Of a DNA stretch of 33,707 nucleotides, positions 1-8,435 are shown in pieces. Source of the DNA: Leptolyngbyaceae cyanobacterium SM1_4_3 (lineage in GTDB: Bacteria; Cyanobacteriota; Cyanobacteriia; Elainellales; Elainellaceae). Position numbers and translations under genes: made by a program. The stretch is from assembly GCA_012031415.1 (NCBI GenBank), contig JAAUTN010000032.1:1-33707 (forward strand). Reading direction: 5' to 3'. The notes under the pieces were generated by a model that worked only from the letters and a program-made list of their open reading frames with translations, was not told the origin of the DNA and did not search any database. Position 1 is the first letter of the stretch, and each line of letters begins with the position of its first letter.

Positions 1-191
1 TAGGTCTCTAGCGATCCTTCGAGTTTTGGTCATTGGGCTAGCAGCGTGGCTCCGAGGGCTACCATTCGGTGTCAAGCACCAGGGGAAACTGGGTTGCCAC
101 GCTCCTTCCTAAAAATATAGGCACCCAAGCTACAAAACGGTGTTCGTTTCACCTTAGGGGCGACGGGTTACCTACCTCTGTAAGATACAAG

Positions 192-255
192 GGGCGTAGC
201 ATTCGGGCAAAAATCTCCGATAGATTCCAGGGACTATCTGCCGAATGCTACGCCC
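192..255. repeat. Palindromic MITE-like or REP-like element
   Basis: GGGCGTAGCATTCGG (192-206) is the exact reverse complement of CCGAATGCTACGCCC (241-255). An inner pair, GATAG (219-223) and CTATC (234-238), extends the fold. The result is a 64-base hairpin with a 15-base-pair outer stem. Intergenic palindromes with a GGGGCGTAGCATTCGG-type end are, from memory, dispersed in many copies in some filamentous cyanobacteria. No transposase is nearby, so any mobilisation would have to be in trans. Confidence 0.7.
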
Positions 256-367
256 TTACCGTAGGTATTCGCCAAATAACTTTTTTCTGTTTCAGCAGCA
301 AAGGTTTCTACTAAATTAGGGTTTTCAAAAGGTTTCTAGGTCAATGGCACTGGACTTAAGGGGGGCA

Positions 368-400
368 AGATCTGCGACTTCTTCGAGAAGTCGCAGATCT
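368..400. repeat. Perfect 15-bp hairpin palindrome
   Basis: AGATCTGCGACTTCT (368-382) and AGAAGTCGCAGATCT (386-400) are exact reverse complements around a TCG loop. No T-run follows on the plus strand, and what follows on the minus strand is not a clear T-run either, so it is not a typical intrinsic terminator. It could be a dispersed REP-type palindrome or a protein-binding site. Confidence 0.65.
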
Positions 401-608
401 GAGCGCTGCATTTCTACTTCTTTCAGTGCTAAATCATTTGGCCGACACTACACAGAATCTTGATTAGCAGTGTGGGTTACTAACTTTTGAGATGACAAAT
501 TTTTGCTTACGTTTTGGCAAAACGCCCTAAAATCTTAAAGAACACTGGTCGTCTAGTAGGCAAACGGCGCTGTGGCAATCGTAGAATGAGCTTCAGGTGG
601 AGTGGGGA

Positions 609-700
609 GTGAGCGTCGTACTCTGGTAATGTAACGCTCACCAACTGTTCAAGGTAAAAATTGGAAAACCTCCAATTTGTGATAAGTGGTGAGCGGAGGA
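609..700 (+). promoter_or_regulatory. Structured mRNA leader with alternative hairpins over the RBS
   Basis: ACGCTCAC (634-641) pairs perfectly with GTGAGCGT (609-616). Almost the same segment, CGCTCACCA (635-643), pairs perfectly over 9 bases with TGGTGAGCG (687-695), whose last base is the first base of the Shine-Dalgarno GGAGGA (695-700). The two pairings exclude each other. A third hairpin, AAATTGGA (658-665) with TCCAATTT (671-678), sits between them. The layout resembles a translational switch or attenuator for the export operon. The complementarity is seen directly; regulation is inference. Confidence 0.4.
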
Positions 701-707
701 ATGGGCG

Positions 708-1565
708 TTGTTGGGATTGATCAAAGGACTAGTTCACAAAGCCAGCAAGATAAAGCGCTGGTTGCCAATCCGGGAGTCGGATTGGACTCAATTAAGTTTG
801 CTCAAGGCGTTGGTACAGCGAGACTTAGAGGCTCGCTACAAAGGGTCGATTCTGGGAAATGTCTGGCCGCTGTTAAACCAACTCTCCCAGCTTCTGATCT
901 ACACCTACGTTTTCTCAATTGTTTTACGGGTCAAGCTAACCCTCAACGGTTTGCCAGAAAACAATCTTACCTTTGGACTGTGGCTATTTGCCGGACTGCT
1001 ACCCTGGATTGCTTTTACGAGCGGGTTGGTTCCAGCGGCAGGTTCAGTCGTGGCACAAACCAATTTGGTCAAAAAAGTAGTATTTCCGCTAGCTTTATTG
1101 CCTTTGGTTCCAGTTCTTTCGGCATTTGTCGAGAGTACGTTGGGTTTGGTGGCGCTAATCGTGTTTGTCGCAGTAATTAGTCAGACAGTACACGCGACTC
1201 TATGGTTGTTGCCGCTGGTGTGGATGCCTCAATTGCTGCTAACCGCAGGGCTAGCCTACTTGACCGCAGGACTTACCGTTTTTCTCCGAGACATTCCCCA
1301 AACTTTAGGAATTGTTCTAAACCTGTGGTTTTACGTGACCCCAATTGTCTATCCGGCAGACATCATTCCTGAACGGTTCAGGAGCTTAGTGTTTTGGCTC
1401 AATCCGATGGCGGCGATCGCTGAAACCTATCGTGACCTCGTTCTGGTCGGGAGAGTTGCCCACTGGGGAGAATGGGGGCTTGCCACAGGAATATCTGTGG
1501 TCGCATTTACTGGTGGTTTGTGGGTATATGGGCGGCTGCGTCCAGCATTTGCCGATGTCCTTTAG
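708..1565 (+). CDS. wzm: Polysaccharide ABC exporter permease (Wzm/TagG-like)
   Basis: An integral inner-membrane protein of 285 residues with about six hydrophobic segments and the layout of the ABC-2 polysaccharide export permeases (Wzm, TagG, RfbA), which are usually 255-290 residues. The N-terminus is cytoplasmic and amphipathic, with RDLEARYKGSILGNVWPL as a typical family stretch before the first membrane segment. The C-terminal part has the family-like YVTPIVYPADIIP and LNPMAAIAETYRD stretches. The start is a TTG at 708: the frame is closed by a stop at 690-692, and GGAGGA at 695-700 lies 7 bases upstream. An ATG at 701 is in another frame. The adjacent Wzt-like ATPase forms its partner, and together they would flip a completed lipid-linked glycan across the inner membrane. 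Confidence 0.88.
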   Translation: MLGLIKGLVHKASKIKRWLPIRESDWTQLSLLKALVQRDLEARYKGSILGNVWPLLNQLSQLLIYTYVFSIVLRVKLTLNGLPENNLTFGLWLFAGLLPWIAFTSGLVPAAGSVVAQTNLVKKVVFPLALLPLVPVLSAFVESTLGLVALIVFVAVISQTVHATLWLLPLVWMPQLLLTAGLAYLTAGLTVFLRDIPQTLGIVLNLWFYVTPIVYPADIIPERFRSLVFWLNPMAAIAETYRDLVLVGRVAHWGEWGLATGISVVAFTGGLWVYGRLRPAFADVL

Positions 1566-1588
1566 AAATTGCTGACGTATAACGTGTA

Positions 1589-2884
1589 ATGGATGAGATT
1601 GCGATTTCATTAAAGAACGTTTCAAAGTGCTTCAAGCGCTATGCTAAGCCAGCAGATCGCCTCAAGGAGATTTTACTGCCGAAAAAGAGTCATGCTCAGA
1701 TGTTTTGGGCGTTGCGCGATATTAGCTTGAATGTCGCCAGAGGTGAAGCTCTCGGAGTTATTGGTCAAAACGGCTCTGGCAAAAGTACGCTACTTCAAGT
1801 CATTGCTAAAACTCTAACTCCGACCGCAGGAGAAGTCTTTGTCAATGGGCGAGTTTCGGCTCTGCTAGAACTTGGGAGTGGTTTCAATCCAGAGTTTACA
1901 GGCAGGCAAAATGTATTTTTTAATGGACAAATTTTAGGACTTAGCCAAGAAGAAATTGCGACTAAGTTTAATGAAATAATCAAATTTGCCGAAATCGGAG
2001 ACTTTATAGAACAACCTGTAAAAACATATTCTAGTGGAATGTTTGTTAGGTTAGCTTTTGCTGTTGCAGTCAGTGTTAATCCTGATATTTTGATTGTTGA
2101 CGAGGCGCTAGCAGTTGGTGATATTTACTTTCAGCAGAAATGTTTTGAAAGAATCCAAGAACTTAAGCATCAAGGAACAACTCTTCTATTTGTTTCTCAC
2201 GACTCTACCGCAGTGTACAAACTCTGTGGTAGAGCGGTTTTAATGGAATCAGGAAAGGCCATACTGGATGCAAAGCCAAAACAAGTTATTGATTTATATG
2301 AGGCAAAACTTCTAAAGAGAAGAGATACGCACTCTGAATCTGTAGACATTCAGATGTTAGCTAAGCCTGACTCATCTGCTCAGGAAACAACCTCTTCTGA
2401 TGAGGTTTTAGAGGAAGTGATTATTCAGTCTTCGGAAGTTGTTGTTGAATTTGTAAAGCTTTTAGATGAGAATGGTCAGATTGTTGATTCAGTAATCAGT
2501 GAGCAAACTTTACAATTATCAATCGGTATACTGCTTCTCCAAAGTTTTGACGACCTCCATATTGGCTTTAAAGTTCGAGACAGAACTGGGGAAGTTATTT
2601 TTGAAACTAATACGTTTGCAATGAGGAAGAAGCTTGGCAAGGTCTATAGCGGAACTTCTTTGGAAGTAATTTTTGGATTTCATGTTCCCTTAAGCGAAGG
2701 CGAATACACAATCTCATTGGGTGTCGCTGATGGTGGATTTGGAGAGGGGCTATTTAGGCGATCGCTAGTATATGCTCACAACTCTGCTGCCTTTAATGTT
2801 CTAAGAAACAATGATTCCATTCACTGGTCAGGCATTGTAAATCTTAATCCTTCCATCTCGATCAATAGCTCTGCTTATGTTTGA
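1589..2884 (+). CDS. wzt: Polysaccharide ABC exporter ATPase with C-terminal glycan-binding domain (Wzt-like)
   Basis: The cytoplasmic ATPase partner of the preceding permease, 431 residues. The nucleotide-binding domain fills roughly residues 1-240: Walker A GQNGSGKST (59-67), a degenerate signature YSSGM (147-151), Walker B ILIVDEA (167-173) and the switch histidine in FVSHD (H204). Residues about 270-420 form a beta-rich extension like the Wzt C-terminal domain, which in E. coli O8/O9a and Raoultella O2a binds the modified non-reducing end of the glycan and so couples chain completion to export. Short TagH-type ATPases lack it. The presence of several methyltransferases downstream fits recognition of a methylated terminus. 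The stop overlaps the next start by 8 bases. Confidence 0.9.
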   Translation: MDEIAISLKNVSKCFKRYAKPADRLKEILLPKKSHAQMFWALRDISLNVARGEALGVIGQNGSGKSTLLQVIAKTLTPTAGEVFVNGRVSALLELGSGFNPEFTGRQNVFFNGQILGLSQEEIATKFNEIIKFAEIGDFIEQPVKTYSSGMFVRLAFAVAVSVNPDILIVDEALAVGDIYFQQKCFERIQELKHQGTTLLFVSHDSTAVYKLCGRAVLMESGKAILDAKPKQVIDLYEAKLLKRRDTHSESVDIQMLAKPDSSAQETTSSDEVLEEVIIQSSEVVVEFVKLLDENGQIVDSVISEQTLQLSIGILLLQSFDDLHIGFKVRDRTGEVIFETNTFAMRKKLGKVYSGTSLEVIFGFHVPLSEGEYTISLGVADGGFGEGLFRRSLVYAHNSAAFNVLRNNDSIHWSGIVNLNPSISINSSAYV

Positions 2885-4729
2885 GTTGATTATTCAAAAA
2901 GCAAAACAGTCAAATTATGACTTTAGAAAAGGCGCTAATCCATCTGATCCATTAGCGCATCTTTTTGATGATTGGGTTGATTACTATAAGCTGAAATGGG
3001 CGATCGCCAATGTGCTAAAACCTACTTCAATTCTGGAAATAGGCGTTCGATTTGGTTATTCAGCGCAAGCTTTTTTGTATGGAAATCCTGATGCTCGATA
3101 CGTTGGTATTGACTTAGATACAAACTCCTATGGAGGCGTGAAAGGAGCAATCAACTGGGCAAAAGAGACAACCCAATCGTTTGACGCTGACTTTATCATT
3201 GCAGATACCCAAACCCTAGAGTACCTACCGGGAAATATTTACGATCTGGTTCATGTTGATGGACAGCAAGACGGAGATGGTTCTTTTCATGATCTGGAGC
3301 TTGCTCTTAAACAGGGGCGGTATGTATTGGTGGACGGGTACTTTTGGACAAGACAAAATTACGTCGCGGTCAGCGACTTTCTGTTCCGATATGCTAACTT
3401 ATTGGACTTTTACGGCGTAATTCCTGGCTATGCAGGAGAATTATTGATTAAAACTTCTCCCTCTTGTCTGGAGCAACTTAGTCATGGGCAAAGCTACAAA
3501 TCTAATTCCAGCCTCGCTATTCGTCAGGCCTATACTGCCGACTACTACACTAAGGATTGCGGCGGGTTTGATACATATAGACGAAACAAAGGCAAAAGAC
3601 TAGAAGATCCAAGATTGCAAGCGATCGCAACAATTTCTAGCTTGAAAACTAAAGGCTATGTACTGGATATTGGGTGTGGGCGCGGTGAGCTAACTTACTA
3701 TTTTGCTCGACAAGGGTTTAAAACTACCGCAATTGACTACTCAGCAGATGCGATTCAATTAGCAGTGAAATGTTTTGATGAGTCTAAGAATTTGTTAACC
3801 AATGTCAGTTTTTTTGTGATGATGCTTGCACTGTTCCGCTACAAACTCAATATGATTTAGCCGTTGCTTCCGACGTAATTGAACACTTATCGCCTGATGA
3901 GGTTGACACACTTTACCAAAAATTAGCAAAGCATTTAAAGGTGAACGGTTTGTTTGTACTGCACACTTTCCCTAATCTCTGGTACTACAAATATGAGTAT
4001 CCCAGGAGAAGAAAGATAGCTGCCTCTGTAGGAGCCTATTTGCCCCCAGAACCTCGTACTAACTATGAGCTTTGGATGCATATTAATGAGCAGTCTCCAA
4101 GAATACTTAAACAGCAATTGTCAAAGCATTTCAAATATGTATTGTTTTGGTTTGGAGACATCAGCAACCTCGGTGGAAGTTTGCTTAAGAAGTTCTCTAT
4201 TAAAGACATACGTTCTGCTCATAGCTTGTTTGCGATCGCATCCCATCAACCTATTGATTCAGACCTGCTAAAATCCCGATTGCATATGGCTCCTTTACCA
4301 GCTATTCAACCGGATGAAATAAAAATAACGGTCAAGGACTGTCCTAAAAGCGTAGAGATTCAAAGCGAGTTTGTTGTCGATGTGGAAATTACGAACAAAA
4401 GCCGTTTTGTTTTGAATAGTTGTAATCCTAATCCAGTTCATCTCTCATATCACTGGTTAGATAATAAAGCAATCAAAACCATAGTCTTTGAGGGAGAGCG
4501 AACTCAGCTAATTCCACCTCTAGACAAAGCACCTCAAAAAGCTTTTATTTCTCTCTCTGCCCCTGCAAACCAGCACGTGTACGAGTTAAAAGTTGACGCA
4601 CCACTAGAAGCAGGTGATTATTTACTCAGAATTACACTAGTGCAGGAGGGAATTCGTTGGTTTGACCAAGAGCCTGTCGGACTAATAGAAGACATTCACA
4701 TCTCCGTTAATAGCAAGCAGTCATTATGA
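2877..4729 (+). pseudogene. Tandem methyltransferase with C-terminal beta-sandwich, split by a frameshift
   Basis: Two reading frames (2877-3860 and the frame ending at 4729) are parts of one protein. The first frame gives an N-terminal Rossmann methyltransferase-like domain (SILEIGVRFGYS, about residue 51-62; HVDGQ about 126-130) and starts a second class I methyltransferase (VLDIGCGRGE, 262-271). It then loses frame at a T7 run (3809-3815). The -1 frame continues exactly where the domain should: CDDACT, then YDLAVASDVIEHLSP, then LHTFPNLWYY. Joined length would be about 617 residues. Nucleotides about 4306-4720 encode a beta-sandwich ending in YELKVDAPLEAGDYLLRI and LVQEGIRWF, a module I associate with polysaccharide-cluster proteins. 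One missing T, ribosomal slippage on T_TTT_TTT, or true inactivation are all possible. It overlaps the next gene by ATGA. Confidence 0.8.
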
Positions 4730-6108
4730 TTGAAACTAATAATCCTAAAATTGACGTAAACGTATTGATGCAAAAGGTACAGGAAGAAGTTGTTAAGCGC
4801 CGTGACTTCAATCCTGTAGAAATAGCAATTAGCAGTATGAACACAATTACCACCACCAGCATCAGCCAAGCAGAAGCTCAATTAAGCGTTGCTGAAACTT
4901 TCTCAGAGGTTCCGACAAAATTTCCAGATAAATTTAATTTTCTATTTGCAGTCTTTAAACCCCTGCAAAAACTTGTTCTCAAAGTTTACGGGTTTTTGTT
5001 TAAAAAACAGCGAGTAGTCAACTCCTCCCTGGCTCAAGCACTTAGAATCTCTCTTGACATCAACCAGCGATTAAGCCAGCAGGTTTCTACTCTTCAAATG
5101 CAATTAAATAAATTGGCAGATCGAGTAGATTCAATTGACAGGCAAACTGCGGATATTAGCATTAGTGCGGACGAACGCTTATCAATAGTAGACAGCCGTC
5201 TTGCAGCTACAGACGAACGTTTCTCTGCCGTAGATGGACACTTTTCTACTATGGATAGTCGTTTCACAACTCTGGATCAAAAGCTTTCTTCTACCCATGA
5301 GTACTATGTAAGGAATGAAAACTACATCAAGGATGACTTGACGCAACAAAAGCGCCTGATTACTTTGTTTCTAGAGGAAGCTCGAAGGCGGCTTCCTGAA
5401 CCTTTTGAGCAGGAGCAATTGCAAGTCTTTGAGAATGAAGGGAAACATCAGTTAGACGCATTCTACGTTGCTTTTGAGGATTATTTTCGAGGCAGCTATC
5501 AGGACATTTCTAACCGACTAAAAGTGTATTTACCGGTTTTAGAACACGCAAAGCTTGATACATCAAATTTCCCAATTCTAGACATTGGCTGTGGACGAGG
5601 TGAATGGTTAGAACTGTTGCAGAAATCTGGCTATGCAGCAAAAGGGCTAGACATTAACAGAGTAATGTTAGACCGATGTCGCTCAAAAGGGTTAGAGGTG
5701 ATTGAGGCAGATGCGTTAGTTCACTTAAAGTCTTTGCCCGCACAAAGCTTGTCAGCTGTAACAGGTTTTCATATTATTGAACACTTACCACTCGTAGAGT
5801 TAATCACCTTGTTTCAAGAAATACTTAGGGTGTTGAAATCGGATGGTTTAATCATTATGGAGACTCCTAACCCTCAGAATGTCTTGGTAGGAAGCAACAA
5901 CTTCTACATGGACCCTACTCACCTCAATCCTTTACCTAGTCCGCTAGCTAAATTTATGCTTGAAAACGCTGGATATCAGGCTGTTGAGATCATGAATCTC
6001 AATGCCTATGCTGATTCGTTTAAAGTGAGCGGCTCGGAAATTGCGAATCGATTTAACGATTATTTTTATGGTCCACAAGATTATGCAGTCATTGGTTATA
6101 AGCCATGA
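4726..6108 (+). CDS. SAM-dependent methyltransferase with N-terminal heptad-repeat coiled coil
   Basis: 460 residues. Residues about 70-95 are hydrophobic and basic, perhaps a membrane-contact segment. Residues about 105-215 look like a coiled coil, and 150-191 are six consecutive exact seven-residue units of the form xRFSxxD (for example ERFSAVD, GHFSTMD, SRFTTLD). Residues 260-460 are a class I methyltransferase with motif I LDIGCGRGE (285-293), acidic GLDIN after strand 2 (307-311), GFHIIEHLP (347-355) and METPNPQNV (378-386). The family is common in O-antigen clusters. By analogy with E. coli WbdD it may cap the chain with a methyl group, and the coiled coil could set chain length; WbdD also carries a kinase, which is absent here. 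Start and stop both overlap neighbours by ATGA. Confidence 0.85.
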   Translation: MIETNNPKIDVNVLMQKVQEEVVKRRDFNPVEIAISSMNTITTTSISQAEAQLSVAETFSEVPTKFPDKFNFLFAVFKPLQKLVLKVYGFLFKKQRVVNSSLAQALRISLDINQRLSQQVSTLQMQLNKLADRVDSIDRQTADISISADERLSIVDSRLAATDERFSAVDGHFSTMDSRFTTLDQKLSSTHEYYVRNENYIKDDLTQQKRLITLFLEEARRRLPEPFEQEQLQVFENEGKHQLDAFYVAFEDYFRGSYQDISNRLKVYLPVLEHAKLDTSNFPILDIGCGRGEWLELLQKSGYAAKGLDINRVMLDRCRSKGLEVIEADALVHLKSLPAQSLSAVTGFHIIEHLPLVELITLFQEILRVLKSDGLIIMETPNPQNVLVGSNNFYMDPTHLNPLPSPLAKFMLENAGYQAVEIMNLNAYADSFKVSGSEIANRFNDYFYGPQDYAVIGYKP

Positions 6109-8435
6109 AGCCTTTGGGTATCGTCACTCCCTGGTTTGGTAAAGATTTAAAGGGCGGAGCCGAGCAGCAAGCTTGGCAAGTAGCAACACGATTGGCAGCG
6201 CAAGGCCATGCGGTTGAAGTGCTAACAACCTGCTGCCGCTCATTCTTAGACGATTGGACATCCAATTACTACAGACCTGGAGTAAAGCAAGAACAGGGCA
6301 TAAAAGTTCGACGTTTTCGAGTCGATCGCCGCAATGAAGCTGCCTTCGCTCGCGTAAACAGTCTAATGTTAAATTTGCCGTCCTCAACCTTAAAACCTCA
6401 GGTTAATCCGGTCAGTCCAGAAGATTCACTGATTTTTGCTTCTGAGAATATTAACTCTAATAAATTACTCAGCTTTTTAAAGCGAAATAAAGACCAGTAC
6501 CATGCTTTTCTTTTTCTTCCATATCTGTACGGCCCTATTTTAAATGGGCTACCTATTGTTGCAGATCGGGCTTTTTTACAGCCTTGTTTACATGATGAAG
6601 TTTATGCCTACCTGCCTGAAGTTGCTAACACTTTTTATTTGGCTTGCGGTTTGCTATTCATTAGTGAAGGGGAAGCCCAGCTAGCGACACGGCTGTATGG
6701 CCCAGGAATTATTTCCAAAAGCTCTGTTGCAGGTGCAGGGATAGAAGCAGGCTCTAGCTTCGATGAAAATCTTATCAGTGTGGGCAGTTTTGGGGTTAAG
6801 CAACAGCGGTTTGTTCTGTGTCTAGGTCGTCGTGATTCAGGAAAAAACACTGACTTGTTAGTTAAAGCCTTTGCCCACTCTAAACAAAGGAATCCTAATT
6901 CTAACTTGAGGTTGGTTTTGGCAGGTCCGGGTAATCAGTCCTACAGCGGATTAGCACCAGATTTAATCGATTTAGGTTTAGTAGAGGAAAGAGAAAAGGA
7001 ATCACTATTAGCCAATTGTCTAGCTTTATTTCAGCCTAGCCAAAATGAAAGCTATTCTCGCGTGATCATGGAGGCTTGGTTCTATAAGCGACCTGTGGCG
7101 GCTCATCGAAACTGTTTGGCAACGGCGATCGCTGTCGAAAAAGCTCAGGGTGGGTGGTTAGCAGAAACCGAGTTAGAGTGGTCAGAGCTATTTGACAAGA
7201 TTGACCAGATCGGAGACGAACACCTGGCAAAATATGGGATTAAAGGGCAGGCATATGCTGAGGAAAATGCAGCCTGGAACAAAATTATTCAGCGTTATGA
7301 AGTTGCCTTAAACCTAACTAAAAAAGCGGTTGGTTCACCCTTTCAATCTCATTCTAGAAAGCTGAGAGAAATTCATCAATTATTGCCTAATCTTGCCTAC
7401 GGAGACGCGATTTCAAATCATGCGATTGAGATTCGCAACTATCTTCGCCAATGTGGATACCGTTCAGAAATTTTTGTCCGCTATATTGACCAACGCGTTG
7501 CTCACGAAGCGACTCTATTTAGTCCACAAAAACTCGATCATCAAGCAGGATTAATCTACCATCACTCAATTGGCTCAGAGTTGACGAAATATGCGATCGC
7601 TCATTCTGGGTCTAAGTGCCTGGTCTATCACAACATTACACCCGCCGAATTTTTCTTACCCTATCGTCCTGATATTGCGAAGCTCTTAGAAGATGGTCGA
7701 GCCGAACTCAAACAGCTAGCTCAGCATTTTCCAATATCAGTTGGGGACTCTACCTTTAATGTAGAAGAACTGCTAGAAGTTGGTTTTACAGAGTCAGAAG
7801 TTTTGCCAATTATAGTGAATCCAAAAAAATGGGATGCCGCAGCAGATGCTTCTCTAATGCGACAATTGCAAGACGGCAAAACCAACCTACTTTTTGTGGG
7901 TCGTATCGCCCCCAATAAACGACAAAACGATTTGATTGAAGCGTTTGCCCATTATTTAACTTTTGACCACGAGGCGCGTTTAATTTTGTTGGGCGGATAC
8001 GGTTTGACTGACCCTTACTATTTTCACTTGCTCAATTTAATTGACAAACTAAACTTAGCAAACTACGTTCTGCTTCCAGGACTAGTTACAGAACCTCAGC
8101 TACTAGCTTATTACCGAACAGCCCATCTATTCTGGTCAATGAGTGACCATGAGGGATTTTGTGTACCGCTTGTCGAATCGATGTGGTTTGACATTCCAAT
8201 CCTTGCCTATAAAAGTAGTGCGGTTCCTGAAACATTAGGCTCAGCAGGATTGATTTTCACTACCAAAAGTGACTTAGTGCAGGTAGCAGCTCTGGCAAAA
8301 TTAGTAGTAAAAGACAAAGAATTAAAATCCGAAATCATTACAGCACAGCGTCAGCGACGGAATGATTTTCTAACTGAGTTAGGACATAGTAAATTAGATA
8401 ATTTGATTTCAAAAATGGAAAATGTATCTGTATGA
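6105..8435 (+). CDS. Bifunctional glycosyltransferase, two GT4 (GT-B) domains in tandem
   Basis: 776 residues made of two GT-B fold transferases, about 1-400 and 415-776, each near the normal GT4 size. The first has the N-terminal glycine-rich loop GGAEQQ (about 17-22), LCLGRRDSGKN near 240 and QNESYSRVIMEAW near 313-325. The second has LLFVGRIAPNKRQNDLIEAF near 594-613 and the EX7E-like SDHEGFCVPLVESMW near 678-693. Both halves keep the family's catalytic-motif region, although in the first the EX7E context is N-E-S rather than H-E-G. It presumably adds two successive sugars of the repeat at the cytoplasmic membrane face. The N-terminal domain is clearly related to the GT4 at 9382. Substrates cannot be read from the sequence. 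Confidence 0.87.
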   Translation: MKPLGIVTPWFGKDLKGGAEQQAWQVATRLAAQGHAVEVLTTCCRSFLDDWTSNYYRPGVKQEQGIKVRRFRVDRRNEAAFARVNSLMLNLPSSTLKPQVNPVSPEDSLIFASENINSNKLLSFLKRNKDQYHAFLFLPYLYGPILNGLPIVADRAFLQPCLHDEVYAYLPEVANTFYLACGLLFISEGEAQLATRLYGPGIISKSSVAGAGIEAGSSFDENLISVGSFGVKQQRFVLCLGRRDSGKNTDLLVKAFAHSKQRNPNSNLRLVLAGPGNQSYSGLAPDLIDLGLVEEREKESLLANCLALFQPSQNESYSRVIMEAWFYKRPVAAHRNCLATAIAVEKAQGGWLAETELEWSELFDKIDQIGDEHLAKYGIKGQAYAEENAAWNKIIQRYEVALNLTKKAVGSPFQSHSRKLREIHQLLPNLAYGDAISNHAIEIRNYLRQCGYRSEIFVRYIDQRVAHEATLFSPQKLDHQAGLIYHHSIGSELTKYAIAHSGSKCLVYHNITPAEFFLPYRPDIAKLLEDGRAELKQLAQHFPISVGDSTFNVEELLEVGFTESEVLPIIVNPKKWDAAADASLMRQLQDGKTNLLFVGRIAPNKRQNDLIEAFAHYLTFDHEARLILLGGYGLTDPYYFHLLNLIDKLNLANYVLLPGLVTEPQLLAYYRTAHLFWSMSDHEGFCVPLVESMWFDIPILAYKSSAVPETLGSAGLIFTTKSDLVQVAALAKLVVKDKELKSEIITAQRQRRNDFLTELGHSKLDNLISKMENVSV

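Larger units (their letters stand above)
1..608. other. Non-coding stretch upstream of polysaccharide cluster
   Basis: No convincing gene is visible on either strand. The one reading frame of about 80 codons (69-314) runs straight through an inverted repeat and has no recognisable composition, so I do not call it. The stretch holds a long imperfect hairpin element (192-255), a perfect 15-base-pair hairpin (368-400) and a shorter inverted pair, AGCGTGGC at 43-50 against GCCACGCT at 96-103. It looks like intergenic DNA loaded with palindromic repeats. A promoter for the cluster probably lies in its right half, but I could not single out convincing -35/-10 boxes. Confidence 0.6.

Noticed and set aside
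69-314. 81-codon plus-strand reading frame
   Set aside because: It runs through both arms of the inverted repeat at 192-255, has no Shine-Dalgarno and no recognisable protein features.
686-1180. 164-codon reading frame with GTG start
   Set aside because: It overlaps the Wzm-like permease in another frame and its sequence lacks any domain; the permease frame has clear membrane helices and family motifs.
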